Origin: DATKZS01 sp035527835 [NCBI: bacterium]
GTDB taxonomy: Bacteria; RBG-13-61-14
Direction of reading: 5' to 3'
DNA: 17,800 nt
Assembly (NCBI GenBank): GCA_035527835.1
Contig: DATKZS010000107.1
Coordinates: 1 to 17,800 of the forward strand
Part shown: in pieces, positions 6,005 to 13,558 of the stretch
How the letters are laid out: every line of letters starts with the position of its first letter
Position numbering within the stretch: position 1 is the first letter of the stretch
Notes under the pieces: generated by a model
Told to the model about the DNA's origin: nothing
The model's database searches: none
Seen by the model: only the letters and a program-made list of their open reading frames with translations
Made by a program: the position numbers and the translations under genes

Positions 6005-7450
6005 ATGCAGGCGGCATCGTGGTGCATGGCGACAAATATGAAGCGGGCGGCTTGGGCCCTGGCCCTGGGTCTAGCCGCGGCGGGCTTGTTGGTTTTCGCG
6101 GGCTGCCGGGGGGGGCAAGGGTCCTCGGACGAGAACACGGTGGCGGCAGCGCCTTGGCCGGCGTGGGTGTTCGAGCACTGGGCGTGGAGCGACCCGACCA
6201 GCCAGGACCAGATCATGCAGCTGGTCGAGGATTACGAGGCGCGCGATTTGCCGGTGGGCGCGGTGGTGATCAGCAGCCCCTGGGCCACCGGCTACAACAC
6301 CTTCCAGTTCGACCCCGCCCTGTACCCGGACGCCCCGGGCATGATTGACTGGCTCCACCAGCGGGGGGTGAGGGTTATTCTCTGGGTCAATCCCGTGATC
6401 AACGTCGCGTGCGCGGCCGGCGACACCACCTGCCCCGAACAGGACCTGTACAACCAGGGCAATGCCAGCCACTTTTTCATGGGCGACGGCATGCCCATCC
6501 CCTGGCCGAAAAGTCCGTCCGCCGGCGCCCTGATTGACTACTTCAATCCCCAGGCCCTGGAATGGTGGCACTCTCTGATGGACCCCATCCTCGATATGGG
6601 CATTGACGGATGGAAATGCGATACCATCGAGCCCTTTTCGCTGTTCGTATCCGTGTCCCCCTATGCCGGGCCCGTGAAGCCGTGGGCGCACAACGACCGG
6701 TATTACCAGGACTTCTTCGACTATACCCGCCGCCGCCTGGGCCCGGACCGGGTGATCATGGCCCGGCCGGTGGAGTACCTTGATCTCTCCGGCATCGTGG
6801 GGCAGCCGGTCATGCTGGCTTTTCCGTATGCCAGGCGCGAAATCAATTTCGCCGGATGGGTGGGAGAACAGGACCCGACCTTCGAGGGACTCCAGACCGC
6901 GATGGTGAACATCTACCTCTCCGCCGACATCGGCTACCTGGCGCCCGGCTCCGACATCGGCGGCTATAAGGACGGGCCCAGGGACCAGGAGACCTTCCTG
7001 CGATGGGCCCAGTTCGGAGCCATGTGCCCGCTCATGGAAAACGGCGGCAAGGGCGAGCACCGCCCCTGGATGATCGGAGGCGACACCGTGGAACGGCAGG
7101 ACACCCTGGAAATATACCGCCAATACCTGGACCTCCATTACCAGCTCATCCCGTATATGACCCGGCAGGCCGCATTGGCCTGGGCCCGCGGAAAATCCAT
7201 TATCAACCTCGTCAAAAACGACGCCGACATCTGGACCTGGGAGTACACCCTGGGCCCCGACCTCCTGGTCGCGCCCATCCATGAACCCGGCGCCACCCGC
7301 ACCGTCACCTTCCCCGCCGGAAACGACTGGGTCTATCTGTGGGACCGCAGCCAGGTCCACGCCGGCGGCGCCGAGGCCGCGCTCGATTTCCCGCTCGACG
7401 AGTACCCCGTCTTCATCCGCCAGGGCTCGCCGCTCGAAACTCTTCTCTAG
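6005..7450 (+). CDS. GH31 glycoside hydrolase lipoprotein (copy 2)
   Basis: I chose ATG 6005, preceded by GGGAGG at a normal distance; TTG 5999 and ATG 6038 are in-frame alternatives. The 481 residues comprise a hydrophobic signal (about 13-33) with lipobox-like VFAGC (Cys34), then a GH31 barrel colinear with copy 1: AVVISSPWATGYNTF, GIDGWKCDTIEPF (nucleophile expected at Asp206), GWVGEQDPTFEGL, APGSDIGGYKDG, PLMENGGKGEHRPW and the C-terminal beta region. At the position where copy 1 has the acid/base Asp (GDQ), this copy has Glu288 (GEQ), and DGTDPF is changed to DTIEPF after the nucleophile. The pair arose by duplication and has diverged at the active site, so substrate or activity may differ. 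The two genes are separated by repeats, so co-transcription is doubtful. Confidence 0.9.
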   Translation: MQAASWCMATNMKRAAWALALGLAAAGLLVFAGCRGGQGSSDENTVAAAPWPAWVFEHWAWSDPTSQDQIMQLVEDYEARDLPVGAVVISSPWATGYNTFQFDPALYPDAPGMIDWLHQRGVRVILWVNPVINVACAAGDTTCPEQDLYNQGNASHFFMGDGMPIPWPKSPSAGALIDYFNPQALEWWHSLMDPILDMGIDGWKCDTIEPFSLFVSVSPYAGPVKPWAHNDRYYQDFFDYTRRRLGPDRVIMARPVEYLDLSGIVGQPVMLAFPYARREINFAGWVGEQDPTFEGLQTAMVNIYLSADIGYLAPGSDIGGYKDGPRDQETFLRWAQFGAMCPLMENGGKGEHRPWMIGGDTVERQDTLEIYRQYLDLHYQLIPYMTRQAALAWARGKSIINLVKNDADIWTWEYTLGPDLLVAPIHEPGATRTVTFPAGNDWVYLWDRSQVHAGGAEAALDFPLDEYPVFIRQGSPLETLL

Positions 7451-7539
7451 CCCCGCCCCGGCAAGGCCGCCCGCAAATAATGCGGGGGAACTCCTCGACC
7501 AGGACCGTGATCCACTCGGGCCCAAACTCCAGAGTTAAC

Positions 7540-7559
7540 CAAGGGTTTGCCCCTTGTTT
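7540..7559 (+). terminator. Weak terminator-like hairpin after GH31 copy 2
   Basis: CAAGGG, a five-base loop and CCCTTG (7540-7556) are followed by only TTT. It lies 90 bp after the GH31 stop and before the sigma-factor gene, so it could separate the two transcription units, but the stem and the T run are short. Confidence 0.35.
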
Positions 7560-7625
7560 GATGGAAAAAGCCATTTATCAGGGGTTTTTTTTTGTGACAA
7601 TCTTCCTAAAACGCGGTTAGTACAG

Positions 7626-8216
7626 ATGGAGTTCGAAAAAAGGGATTCAAAGTATTGCATGGTGGAAGACGACAAGGAGCTTGCGCTGAAGGCGGCCCAA
7701 GGCGATCCCGAGGCCTGCCGGGAAATATTTGAGCGGTGCTTGAACATGGTGTTTTATATCTCAAAGATTTACACGCAAGGCGACCGCGAATCCGCCAAGG
7801 ACCTGACCCAGCAGGTGTTCGCGCGGGCCTTTCGGAGCATCGGCTCGCTGGAGCCGCCTTATAACATCGCGGCCTGGTGCGCCCGGATCGCCCATAACCA
7901 GGGCATTGACCACGTCAAGGAGAACGCCCGGGAGCGGCGGGGGCTCTCCGAATATATCAAGGTGATGGAAACCCATGGCTCCGACCCTGAAAAGATCATG
8001 CTGATCCACGAGGCGACGCGGGCGGTGGCCGACTCGTTCGAGGCCGGGGTGGCGGGAATTCTCAAGGAGACGGCCCGGCTTTATTATGGGGAAGGAAAGT
8101 CCGTGGCCGAGACCGCCGTGGCGATGGGCGTCTCGAAAACCGTCGTGACCACCCGGCTCTCGCGGTTCCGCGCGCGGCTGCGCGAGCTGGTGGCCGAAAA
8201 ACTGGGGGATGACTGA
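7626..8216 (+). CDS. ECF-type RNA polymerase sigma factor
   Basis: The protein has 196 residues from ATG 7626; ATG 7659 (185 residues) is equally possible because neither has a clear ribosome binding site. Region 2 spans about residues 27-100 (GDPEACREIFERCLNMVFYI, DLTQQVFARAFRSIGSLEPP, AAWCARIAHNQGIDHVKENA), and region 4 about 130-192 with a helix-turn-helix (SVAETAVAMGVSKTVVTTRL). The domain order, size and DLTQQVFARAF core are those of group-4 (ECF) sigma factors. It would direct RNA polymerase to a small regulon, probably including its own operon. The upstream GTGACA (7594-7599) could be part of an autoregulated promoter but is unproven. Its stop overlaps the next gene, a membrane protein with the features of an anti-sigma factor. 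Confidence 0.9.
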   Translation: MEFEKRDSKYCMVEDDKELALKAAQGDPEACREIFERCLNMVFYISKIYTQGDRESAKDLTQQVFARAFRSIGSLEPPYNIAAWCARIAHNQGIDHVKENARERRGLSEYIKVMETHGSDPEKIMLIHEATRAVADSFEAGVAGILKETARLYYGEGKSVAETAVAMGVSKTVVTTRLSRFRARLRELVAEKLGDD

Positions 8217-9102
8217 CGTGGATACTTGCCCCCTGAAACCAGGCTCGGTGGAGCGGCTTTTTAAGGGAGCGGCCGATCGGGAGGAGAGGCTCTCGATAAT
8301 GGCCCACCTCCAACACCCCTGCTCCGAATGCGCCGAAACCATCCTGGGACTGCCGGCCGATCTGGAGCGGGCAATAGTCCTTGGCCTGCTCGAGCCGACA
8401 AACGGACCTGACCCGCTCAGCGAAGACGAGAAGACGGACATGTTCCGGTCCATAATGACCGCCGATTCGTGCGTACCCGCCGGCGCCCCGGTCCTGGTCG
8501 CGGAGCAGGGAAAGACCTGGAAAGGGACCCGCTTGCTTGGCCTGGCCGCTTTGGTCGTGCTGATGTTTCTGGTGCCGGTGGCGGCGCATAAAGTGGCGGA
8601 GTCCGGCTTATGGACCGGGATCAAGCAAGGAGCGGCCGCGGCCCGGGGCGGTGTTTTCCTCGAATTCCTGGTTTTGACCGAGTCCGATCAACCGGGCCGG
8701 GCCCCGACGGTGGAGCGGGGAGACAACAACGGCCGCTACCCGCGGGCGGCGAGCCTGCTTTTCCGTTACCAGGTGGACAGCCCGGTTTGGCTCTACCTGG
8801 CGCGTTGCGGGGCCACGGACTGTGAGGTCATATTCCCCGAGGGCGAGGATGGACTGGTTGAACCGGCGGGCTTTTACGACGCATCCGCCGGCGGCGAGCT
8901 GTTGGTATATCCTTTGGCGCGCTTTTCCGGCGCCCAGACCTTTTGCGCGGTGGCGTATCCTCCTTCGGCTCAGGGTCCGGGGGTCGGGGCCGCGAAAGAG
9001 CGGGTTCTGAAGGAGGTCAGCCGGCACCGGGAGGCCTCCTCCGATAACCGGCTCCGCCACGAATGGATGGACTGTTTTCAGATCGAGGTGGGTGAAAAAT
9101 GA
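8209..9102 (+). CDS. Membrane anti-sigma-like protein
   Basis: The 297 residues begin at an ATG that overlaps the sigma-factor stop by 8 nt, implying translational coupling. The cytoplasmic N-terminus (about 1-105) contains HLQHPCSEC (His33, Cys38, Cys41), close to but one residue longer than the HxxxCxxC zinc motif of ZAS anti-sigma factors. A single membrane helix follows at about 107-126 (LLGLAALVVLMFLVPVAAHK). The periplasmic part (about 127-297) includes a beta-rich stretch (LLFRYQVDSPVWLYLARCGA, then CEVIFPEGEDGLVEP and AQTFCAVAYPPS) reminiscent of the DUF4384-type domains found beside caspase-like proteases; this resemblance is by eye only. By position and topology it should hold the sigma factor inactive until an envelope signal arrives. 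Its end overlaps the caspase start by 4 nt (ATGA). Confidence 0.78.
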   Translation: MTDVDTCPLKPGSVERLFKGAADREERLSIMAHLQHPCSECAETILGLPADLERAIVLGLLEPTNGPDPLSEDEKTDMFRSIMTADSCVPAGAPVLVAEQGKTWKGTRLLGLAALVVLMFLVPVAAHKVAESGLWTGIKQGAAAARGGVFLEFLVLTESDQPGRAPTVERGDNNGRYPRAASLLFRYQVDSPVWLYLARCGATDCEVIFPEGEDGLVEPAGFYDASAGGELLVYPLARFSGAQTFCAVAYPPSAQGPGVGAAKERVLKEVSRHREASSDNRLRHEWMDCFQIEVGEK

Positions 9103-10820
9103 TCAGGACTCATGGAACCCGGGTAATGGTTGCGCTCCTCGGCTTACTGCTATGGGGCGCGGGCCAGGTTATTTTTGCGGCTCCACCCGACCGGGAGACC
9201 CTGGAACAGGCTTACCGGCCCCGCCGCCTGGCCTTGGTCATCGGGATCAACGAGTTCCGCGATTCGCGCTGGCGCGGCCTCCACTATGCGGGCAAGGACG
9301 CCGCCGACATGTCCGCGGCGCTAAGAGACCCGGAGCGGGGCGGGTTCGATCTTGTCATCGAGCTGACCGAGCCCTGGCAGACCACCAAGGTCGCCATCCA
9401 CGAGGCCTTCAATCACCTGGACGATAAAAACATGAGCACCGAGGACACGGTGGTTATTTACATCTCCACCCACGGGACCCTGGCCCGGGACGAGGATTAT
9501 CAACTCCACCAGTACCTGGTGGCTTACGACACCGCGTTCGACAACGTGCGGGAAACCGCGATTGAGATGGGTGAGCTGGTGGATGAACTAAACCGGCTGA
9601 CCAGCCGGCGCAAGGTCATGATCATGGCCTGCTGCCACTCCGGCATGGGCAAGAGCGAGCTTCCGGAGGACGTGGCCTCCGAGCTCTCCTTGATGAAGGC
9701 CGGGTTTTTCGTCAAGCCGGTGGAGTTCGCGAGCGAGGCCTCCATGATTATCGGGGTCTGCTCCTGGGGCGAGACCGCCCGGGAGGATGAGGCGCTTGAG
9801 AACGACATCTACACCCACTTCTTCCTCGAAGGCATGACCATGTATGACCGCAACCAGGACGGCGCCGTGAGCGTGTCCGAGGCCCACGACTACGCCCAGC
9901 GCAAGACCTATTACTACACCAGCGGCACCCAGCGGCCCTTCGCCCGCAGCGACGTCCTGGGCACCGACCCCATCATCCTCACCGGCAAGGTCATGAAGAC
10001 CGGACTGCCCATGCTGCTGAGCTATTCCGGCCAGCTCGACGGCGCCATGGTCAGCATCAACGGCCAGGAAAAGGGCAGGTTCCCGGAAGGGTTCACCACC
10101 ACGCCCGGCTGGAACCACATCCGGACCTTTAACCGGGACGGCGAACCCCTCTTGAGCAGCCTGCTCTACGTCCGCCAGGGCGAACAGGTTGACGCGGACC
10201 GCCTGATGCAGGTCCGCGCCGAGCCCAGGACCGGCCTGGCCATCAACTATCGCATGCTCGCCTCCGAAGAGCTCTCCGAGATCGTGCTCCCGGGCATGGC
10301 CATGTACGGGTTGGCCTACCGGATCGGCGCCTTCCCCACCGCCAACACCTCCGTCCACCTGGAAACCACCTATGGCCACAACCAATGGAACGCCCATCTG
10401 GATCACGACCAGGCCAGGATGTCCGTGGACATCATGGAGGCCAACGTGGCGCTCCTTTATTCGTACCGCAGACACAAGACCGATCTCTTCGGCGGTCCGC
10501 TGGTCGGGGCCTATGCCATGCTCAAGCAGGTCGAGATCCAGGACCGGACCGACAACATGGATTCCGGGACCATGTATCCGGGCCTGATGGGAGGCATCAG
10601 GCTGAGGTCCGGCTCGGACCTGAACTTCGAAATTTCCGACCGCCTGTCATATCACTTCCTCACCGTGGAGGGAAAGCAGCAAGGCACACTGGTCAATGAA
10701 GTGGCCGCCACGGTCTATTTCAGCCCCCGGACCATAATCTCCGATTTCCGGAGCAACTACCAGGGATGGCGCTGGGGGCAAGCCAGTGGGCTTGAAACCG
10801 GATTTTCAAGGGAAAGATAA
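9099..10820 (+). CDS. Exported caspase-family protease with EF-hand and barrel-like C-terminus
   Basis: The 573 residues start with a signal peptide (hydrophobic 9-27, cleavage probably near IFA-APP). The peptidase C14 domain runs from RRLALVIGINEFRDSRWRGL (about 42) to about 290. The catalytic His125 is in VVIYISTHGTLARD and the catalytic Cys179 in KVMIMACCHSGMGKS. The usual DACHSG reads ACCHSG, so the Asp that shapes the basic S1 pocket in metacaspases is Ala177. A canonical 12-residue EF-hand loop follows at 250-261 (DRNQDGAVSVSE), a likely calcium site. A short beta segment (about 305-335, MVSINGQEKGRFPEGF) resembles a PEGA-type domain. Residues about 395-545 alternate in the manner of an outer-membrane beta barrel (GLAYRIGAF, HLETTYGHNQW, ANVALLYSYRRH, GPLVGAYAML, NEVAATVYFSP). 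It is coupled to the anti-sigma gene by a 4-nt overlap. Its substrate is unknown. Confidence 0.85.
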   Translation: MIRTHGTRVMVALLGLLLWGAGQVIFAAPPDRETLEQAYRPRRLALVIGINEFRDSRWRGLHYAGKDAADMSAALRDPERGGFDLVIELTEPWQTTKVAIHEAFNHLDDKNMSTEDTVVIYISTHGTLARDEDYQLHQYLVAYDTAFDNVRETAIEMGELVDELNRLTSRRKVMIMACCHSGMGKSELPEDVASELSLMKAGFFVKPVEFASEASMIIGVCSWGETAREDEALENDIYTHFFLEGMTMYDRNQDGAVSVSEAHDYAQRKTYYYTSGTQRPFARSDVLGTDPIILTGKVMKTGLPMLLSYSGQLDGAMVSINGQEKGRFPEGFTTTPGWNHIRTFNRDGEPLLSSLLYVRQGEQVDADRLMQVRAEPRTGLAINYRMLASEELSEIVLPGMAMYGLAYRIGAFPTANTSVHLETTYGHNQWNAHLDHDQARMSVDIMEANVALLYSYRRHKTDLFGGPLVGAYAMLKQVEIQDRTDNMDSGTMYPGLMGGIRLRSGSDLNFEISDRLSYHFLTVEGKQQGTLVNEVAATVYFSPRTIISDFRSNYQGWRWGQASGLETGFSRER

Positions 10821-10865
10821 ACCTTTTCAGACGAAAGGGGCGTGGCGCCCGCAAGGAGGAGTCAG

Positions 10866-12962
10866 ATGAAAACCAGGACCTTCATAACAATGGCAATTCT
10901 GTCCGCGCTGCTCACGTTGATCGGCGCGGGCTGCGGTGAATCCGGATTCCTGCCCGGATCGGGGCAAAGCGTGTTCACCAGCGTCAGCGGGACCCTCGAC
11001 CTGGTCACCGCGCAAACCAGCGCGGTGTCCATGGCCGCGGAAGGAGCCGGGGAGCAAAAGATCTACGTCGCGGCCGTGGACAAGGATGAAGTGGAGATCA
11101 GGGCCGAGCTCAACCCCGACGGCAGCTTCGTTCTGACCGGCCTGAAGAAAAACCAGCGCTACATCCTCTATTTCTACGCCGAGGACGGGAACGGGGACCG
11201 GGAGTACCTGGCGGTGCTGGCCTACAAGAACAAGGCCGGCGACAAGTGGGAGCGCTTTGTCGAGGTTGCCTCCGACACCTGCCAACTGGGAATCATCCAG
11301 ATTCAGGCGGACGAGGACGGGGTAGTCGTGGGTGTGCCCGCTAACCCTCCCGCGACCCCGGATGACCCCGAAGGCGGCTCGGAAATTGTCGAGCCGCCCG
11401 CGGTGGTGGAAGAAAACAGGATCATCCTGCCCGCGGCCGGGAGCTTGACCTTTACCCTGGAAAGCGCGGAAGCGGGCCTCATGAGCGACCTCTACCTCGC
11501 CGCTCCCTTCGAGCGACTCCTCATCAACGACCGCCAGCCCGAGGAATATACCCTCTACCGCATGATCGCCATTGACCGGGAGGTGGAGCTGGCAATCGAG
11601 GTGGACGGCTCGCCCCGCGGACTCGGCGCCTACCGCCACTCCTCCCTCTCCGGCTACGCCCGCGTCACCCGGCTCTCGGACTACCAATGGCGCATCGAGT
11701 TCGAGGACCTGCCCTTCTACCTCGCCGACTGGGACTATAACGACATGGTGGTCATCATGACCCTGGAGCCCGTGCCCATCGCCGATATCAGCACGGGAAG
11801 CAACTTCGTCTGCGCCATGCTCGCCGACGGCCGGACCAAGTGCTGGGGATCGAATCAGTACGGAGAACTCGGAGATGGACGGGGAGGAACGGGAGTTTCC
11901 TCTGACGTCCCGGTGAGCGTGTACGGCGTATCCGATGCCGTGGCCCTGTGCTCGGGTTATCGGTTCAGTTGCGTCGTTGACTCCGGGGGATGGGTCCATT
12001 GCTGGGGCAAAAATGATAGAGGCGAACTCGGCAACGGCACCCTCAATGACAGCCTCTTTCCCCAGCCCGCCCTCTGGGTGGAAAACGCCGTGGACGTGAC
12101 CTGCGGGTATGAGCACGCCTGCGCCCTCATCGCCGACGGCAGCATCGAATGCTGGGGCTACAATGACTTCGGGCAACTCGGCTCCTGGAGCGGCGTCAAC
12201 ATCAAGCCCAACCTTATCAATACCACACCCACCATTGTTTCCTACAATGCCGTGACCGTCCCTGGAATAACCGACGCCGTGGCCGTCACGGCCGGAGACA
12301 ACTTCACTTGCGCCATCCTGGCCGGCGGCACCCTGCAATGCTGGGGCGACAACCGGCAGGGACAGCTCGGAGTGGAAGAGTGCGGAGAATGCACGGTCCC
12401 GGGCGATGACCTCTATGCTCATGGACACTGCGAGGTCCTGCCCGGAGGCACCCCGAATTGTTATCCTCCCCATGGATGGATCTACCAGCTCGAGTTCTGT
12501 ACGGACCAGTGCACCGTGCCCACTTCCGTCTCCGGACTGCAAAACGTCGTGGATGCCGGACTGGGAGTGAACCACGCCTGCGCCGTCCTCGCCTCCGGAG
12601 ACGTCAAGTGCTGGGGACAAAACCAAATTTCCAAATACAGCGACAAGGGAATGCTCGGAGACGGGACCACCATTGACTCCGTGTTCCCCGTAACCGTGGC
12701 CGGAAATCCCGACGGCCTCTCCCTCAACCTGATGAAACGAAAGAGTTGTCTGATCGAGTCAGGAGGAGCGGTCGAGTGCTGGGGAGGAACACAGCACTCC
12801 GGTGAACCATCCGTCCTCTCCCCGTCACCCTTGACCACAATTGATGGCGTAATCACTCTGGGCGGGGGAAGAAACGGGACCGCTTGCGCCCTGCTCCGCG
12901 ATGGTTCCGCGGTGTGCGGCATAACCTCCACGCCCTATGCCATACCGCTCCTGGACCCATGA
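10866..12962 (+). CDS. Seven-blade RCC1 lipoprotein with C-x9-C blades
   Basis: ATG 10866 was chosen over GTG 10842 because AAGGAGG lies just before it and it begins a lipoprotein signal (lipobox-like IGAGC, Cys23). The protein has 698 residues. Residues 35-150 form a beta-rich domain; after a Pro-rich linker (155-182), residues 185-300 resemble a DUF4114-type domain (WRIEFEDLPFYLADWDYNDM). From 305 seven RCC1 blades follow (CWGSNQYGELGDG, CWGKNDRGELGNG and so on), forming a propeller. Every blade has two cysteines exactly ten positions apart (316/326, 369/379, 419/429, 482/492, 572/582, 628/638, 674/684), presumably disulfides. An insert of about 50 residues with six Cys lies between blades 4 and 5. 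It is probably a surface-exposed binding lipoprotein. It begins 45 bp after the caspase gene and ends the operon. Confidence 0.85.
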   Translation: MKTRTFITMAILSALLTLIGAGCGESGFLPGSGQSVFTSVSGTLDLVTAQTSAVSMAAEGAGEQKIYVAAVDKDEVEIRAELNPDGSFVLTGLKKNQRYILYFYAEDGNGDREYLAVLAYKNKAGDKWERFVEVASDTCQLGIIQIQADEDGVVVGVPANPPATPDDPEGGSEIVEPPAVVEENRIILPAAGSLTFTLESAEAGLMSDLYLAAPFERLLINDRQPEEYTLYRMIAIDREVELAIEVDGSPRGLGAYRHSSLSGYARVTRLSDYQWRIEFEDLPFYLADWDYNDMVVIMTLEPVPIADISTGSNFVCAMLADGRTKCWGSNQYGELGDGRGGTGVSSDVPVSVYGVSDAVALCSGYRFSCVVDSGGWVHCWGKNDRGELGNGTLNDSLFPQPALWVENAVDVTCGYEHACALIADGSIECWGYNDFGQLGSWSGVNIKPNLINTTPTIVSYNAVTVPGITDAVAVTAGDNFTCAILAGGTLQCWGDNRQGQLGVEECGECTVPGDDLYAHGHCEVLPGGTPNCYPPHGWIYQLEFCTDQCTVPTSVSGLQNVVDAGLGVNHACAVLASGDVKCWGQNQISKYSDKGMLGDGTTIDSVFPVTVAGNPDGLSLNLMKRKSCLIESGGAVECWGGTQHSGEPSVLSPSPLTTIDGVITLGGGRNGTACALLRDGSAVCGITSTPYAIPLLDP

Positions 12963-12970
12963 CCCCGACC

Positions 12971-12993
12971 GCGGCCCCCTCCCCGGGGGCCGC
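12971..12993 (+). repeat. Short GC-rich hairpin after the RCC1 stop
   Basis: GCGGCCCCC, a five-base loop (TCCCC) and GGGGGCCGC lie 9 bp after the stop codon. There is no T run, so it is not a terminator itself; it may protect the 3' end or pause RNA polymerase ahead of the next hairpin. Confidence 0.55.
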
Positions 12994-13007
12994 GCCAACT
13001 AACGGCC

Positions 13008-13059
13008 GCGGGCCGGGTGGAAAGCAAATACCAGCCTTCCACCCGGCCCGCTTTATTTT
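13008..13059 (+). terminator. Strong terminator of the sigma-caspase-RCC1 operon
   Basis: GCGGGCCGGGTGGAA (13008-13022) and TTCCACCCGGCCCGC (13037-13051) form a perfect 15-bp stem with a 14-nt loop, followed by TTTATTTT. It is the first strong terminator downstream of the sigma-factor gene, so the four genes may share one transcript. Reading from the minus strand there is no T run. Confidence 0.9.
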
Positions 13060-13103
13060 CGCCGCCAGGTCCTTCCCCGCTACCGGCAATTGATGGCGAG
13101 CGG

Positions 13104-13555
13104 TCAATATCCCTCGCGCAAGACCCCGACCAGCAGCTCATAAGGCCGCTCCATGGCCTCCAGCCGGAACGAGCGTTGCTCCACGTCAAAGCCGGCCTCG
13201 TCCAGCAGCCGGAGCCAGGTCGCCCTCGGGAACAGCCCGGTAACGTGGCGGTCGGGCTCGATGCGCAGTCCGTCCCGGTCGTGAATCAGAAAAAACACGA
13301 TGCTCTCGATCATGGTGTCCTCGGGGTCCGGATCGTGGGAGTATTCGATGTAGGTCACCTCCATTCCGCCGCCGGAGTGGACTGTTCTATTCTCGGCGGA
13401 TGGAAAGATTCGGCGAAGTGGTCAGGGCTGGTGATAAATACCCCGCCCGCTTCCAGGTGCGCCGCCGCGGTGTGGAAAGCCGCGAGCAGGTCCGCCTCGT
13501 CCTTTACATTCCGCCTGCCATCCTTTATCATTAATATCCGGCCCGCGCCGGTCAT
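13104..13555 (-). pseudogene. Truncated, frameshifted SAM-dependent methyltransferase
   Basis: Two overlapping minus frames carry the C-terminal half of a class I methyltransferase (Methyltransf_25-like). The upstream frame has LLAAFHTAAAHLEAGGVFIT SPDHFAESFHPP; the downstream frame has MEVTYIEYSHDPDPEDT, then GLFPRATWLRLLDEAGF and ends at 13104. They join if one base is restored in the CCGCCGAG run near 13397-13404, giving a continuous family-like sequence. The N-terminal part with the SAM-binding glycine motif (D-x-G-x-G-x-G) is missing: upstream of MIKDGRRNVKDEAD (about 13540) the frame is only the antisense of the next gene. It is either decayed, or a truncated copy with an added sequencing error. 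Confidence 0.72.
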
Positions 13556-13558
13556 GTC

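Noticed and set aside
6071-7525. Long minus-strand frame opposite GH31 copy 2, and a similar one at 4038-5150 opposite copy 1
   Set aside because: Both are shadows of GH31 coding sequence; no ribosome binding site or recognisable domain.
7659-7661. Second ATG as the definite start of the sigma factor
   Set aside because: Not rejected outright: it is as plausible as 7626, but without a ribosome binding site at either I kept the longer form.
9588-10475. Minus-strand frame opposite the caspase gene
   Set aside because: Antisense composition; the plus strand carries the His/Cys dyad and EF-hand.
10827-12626. Very long open frame on the minus strand opposite the RCC1 gene (about 600 codons)
   Set aside because: Antisense of a high-GC gene with strong codon bias; Gly/Val/His/Asp-rich composition, no motifs, and the plus strand encodes clear RCC1 repeats.
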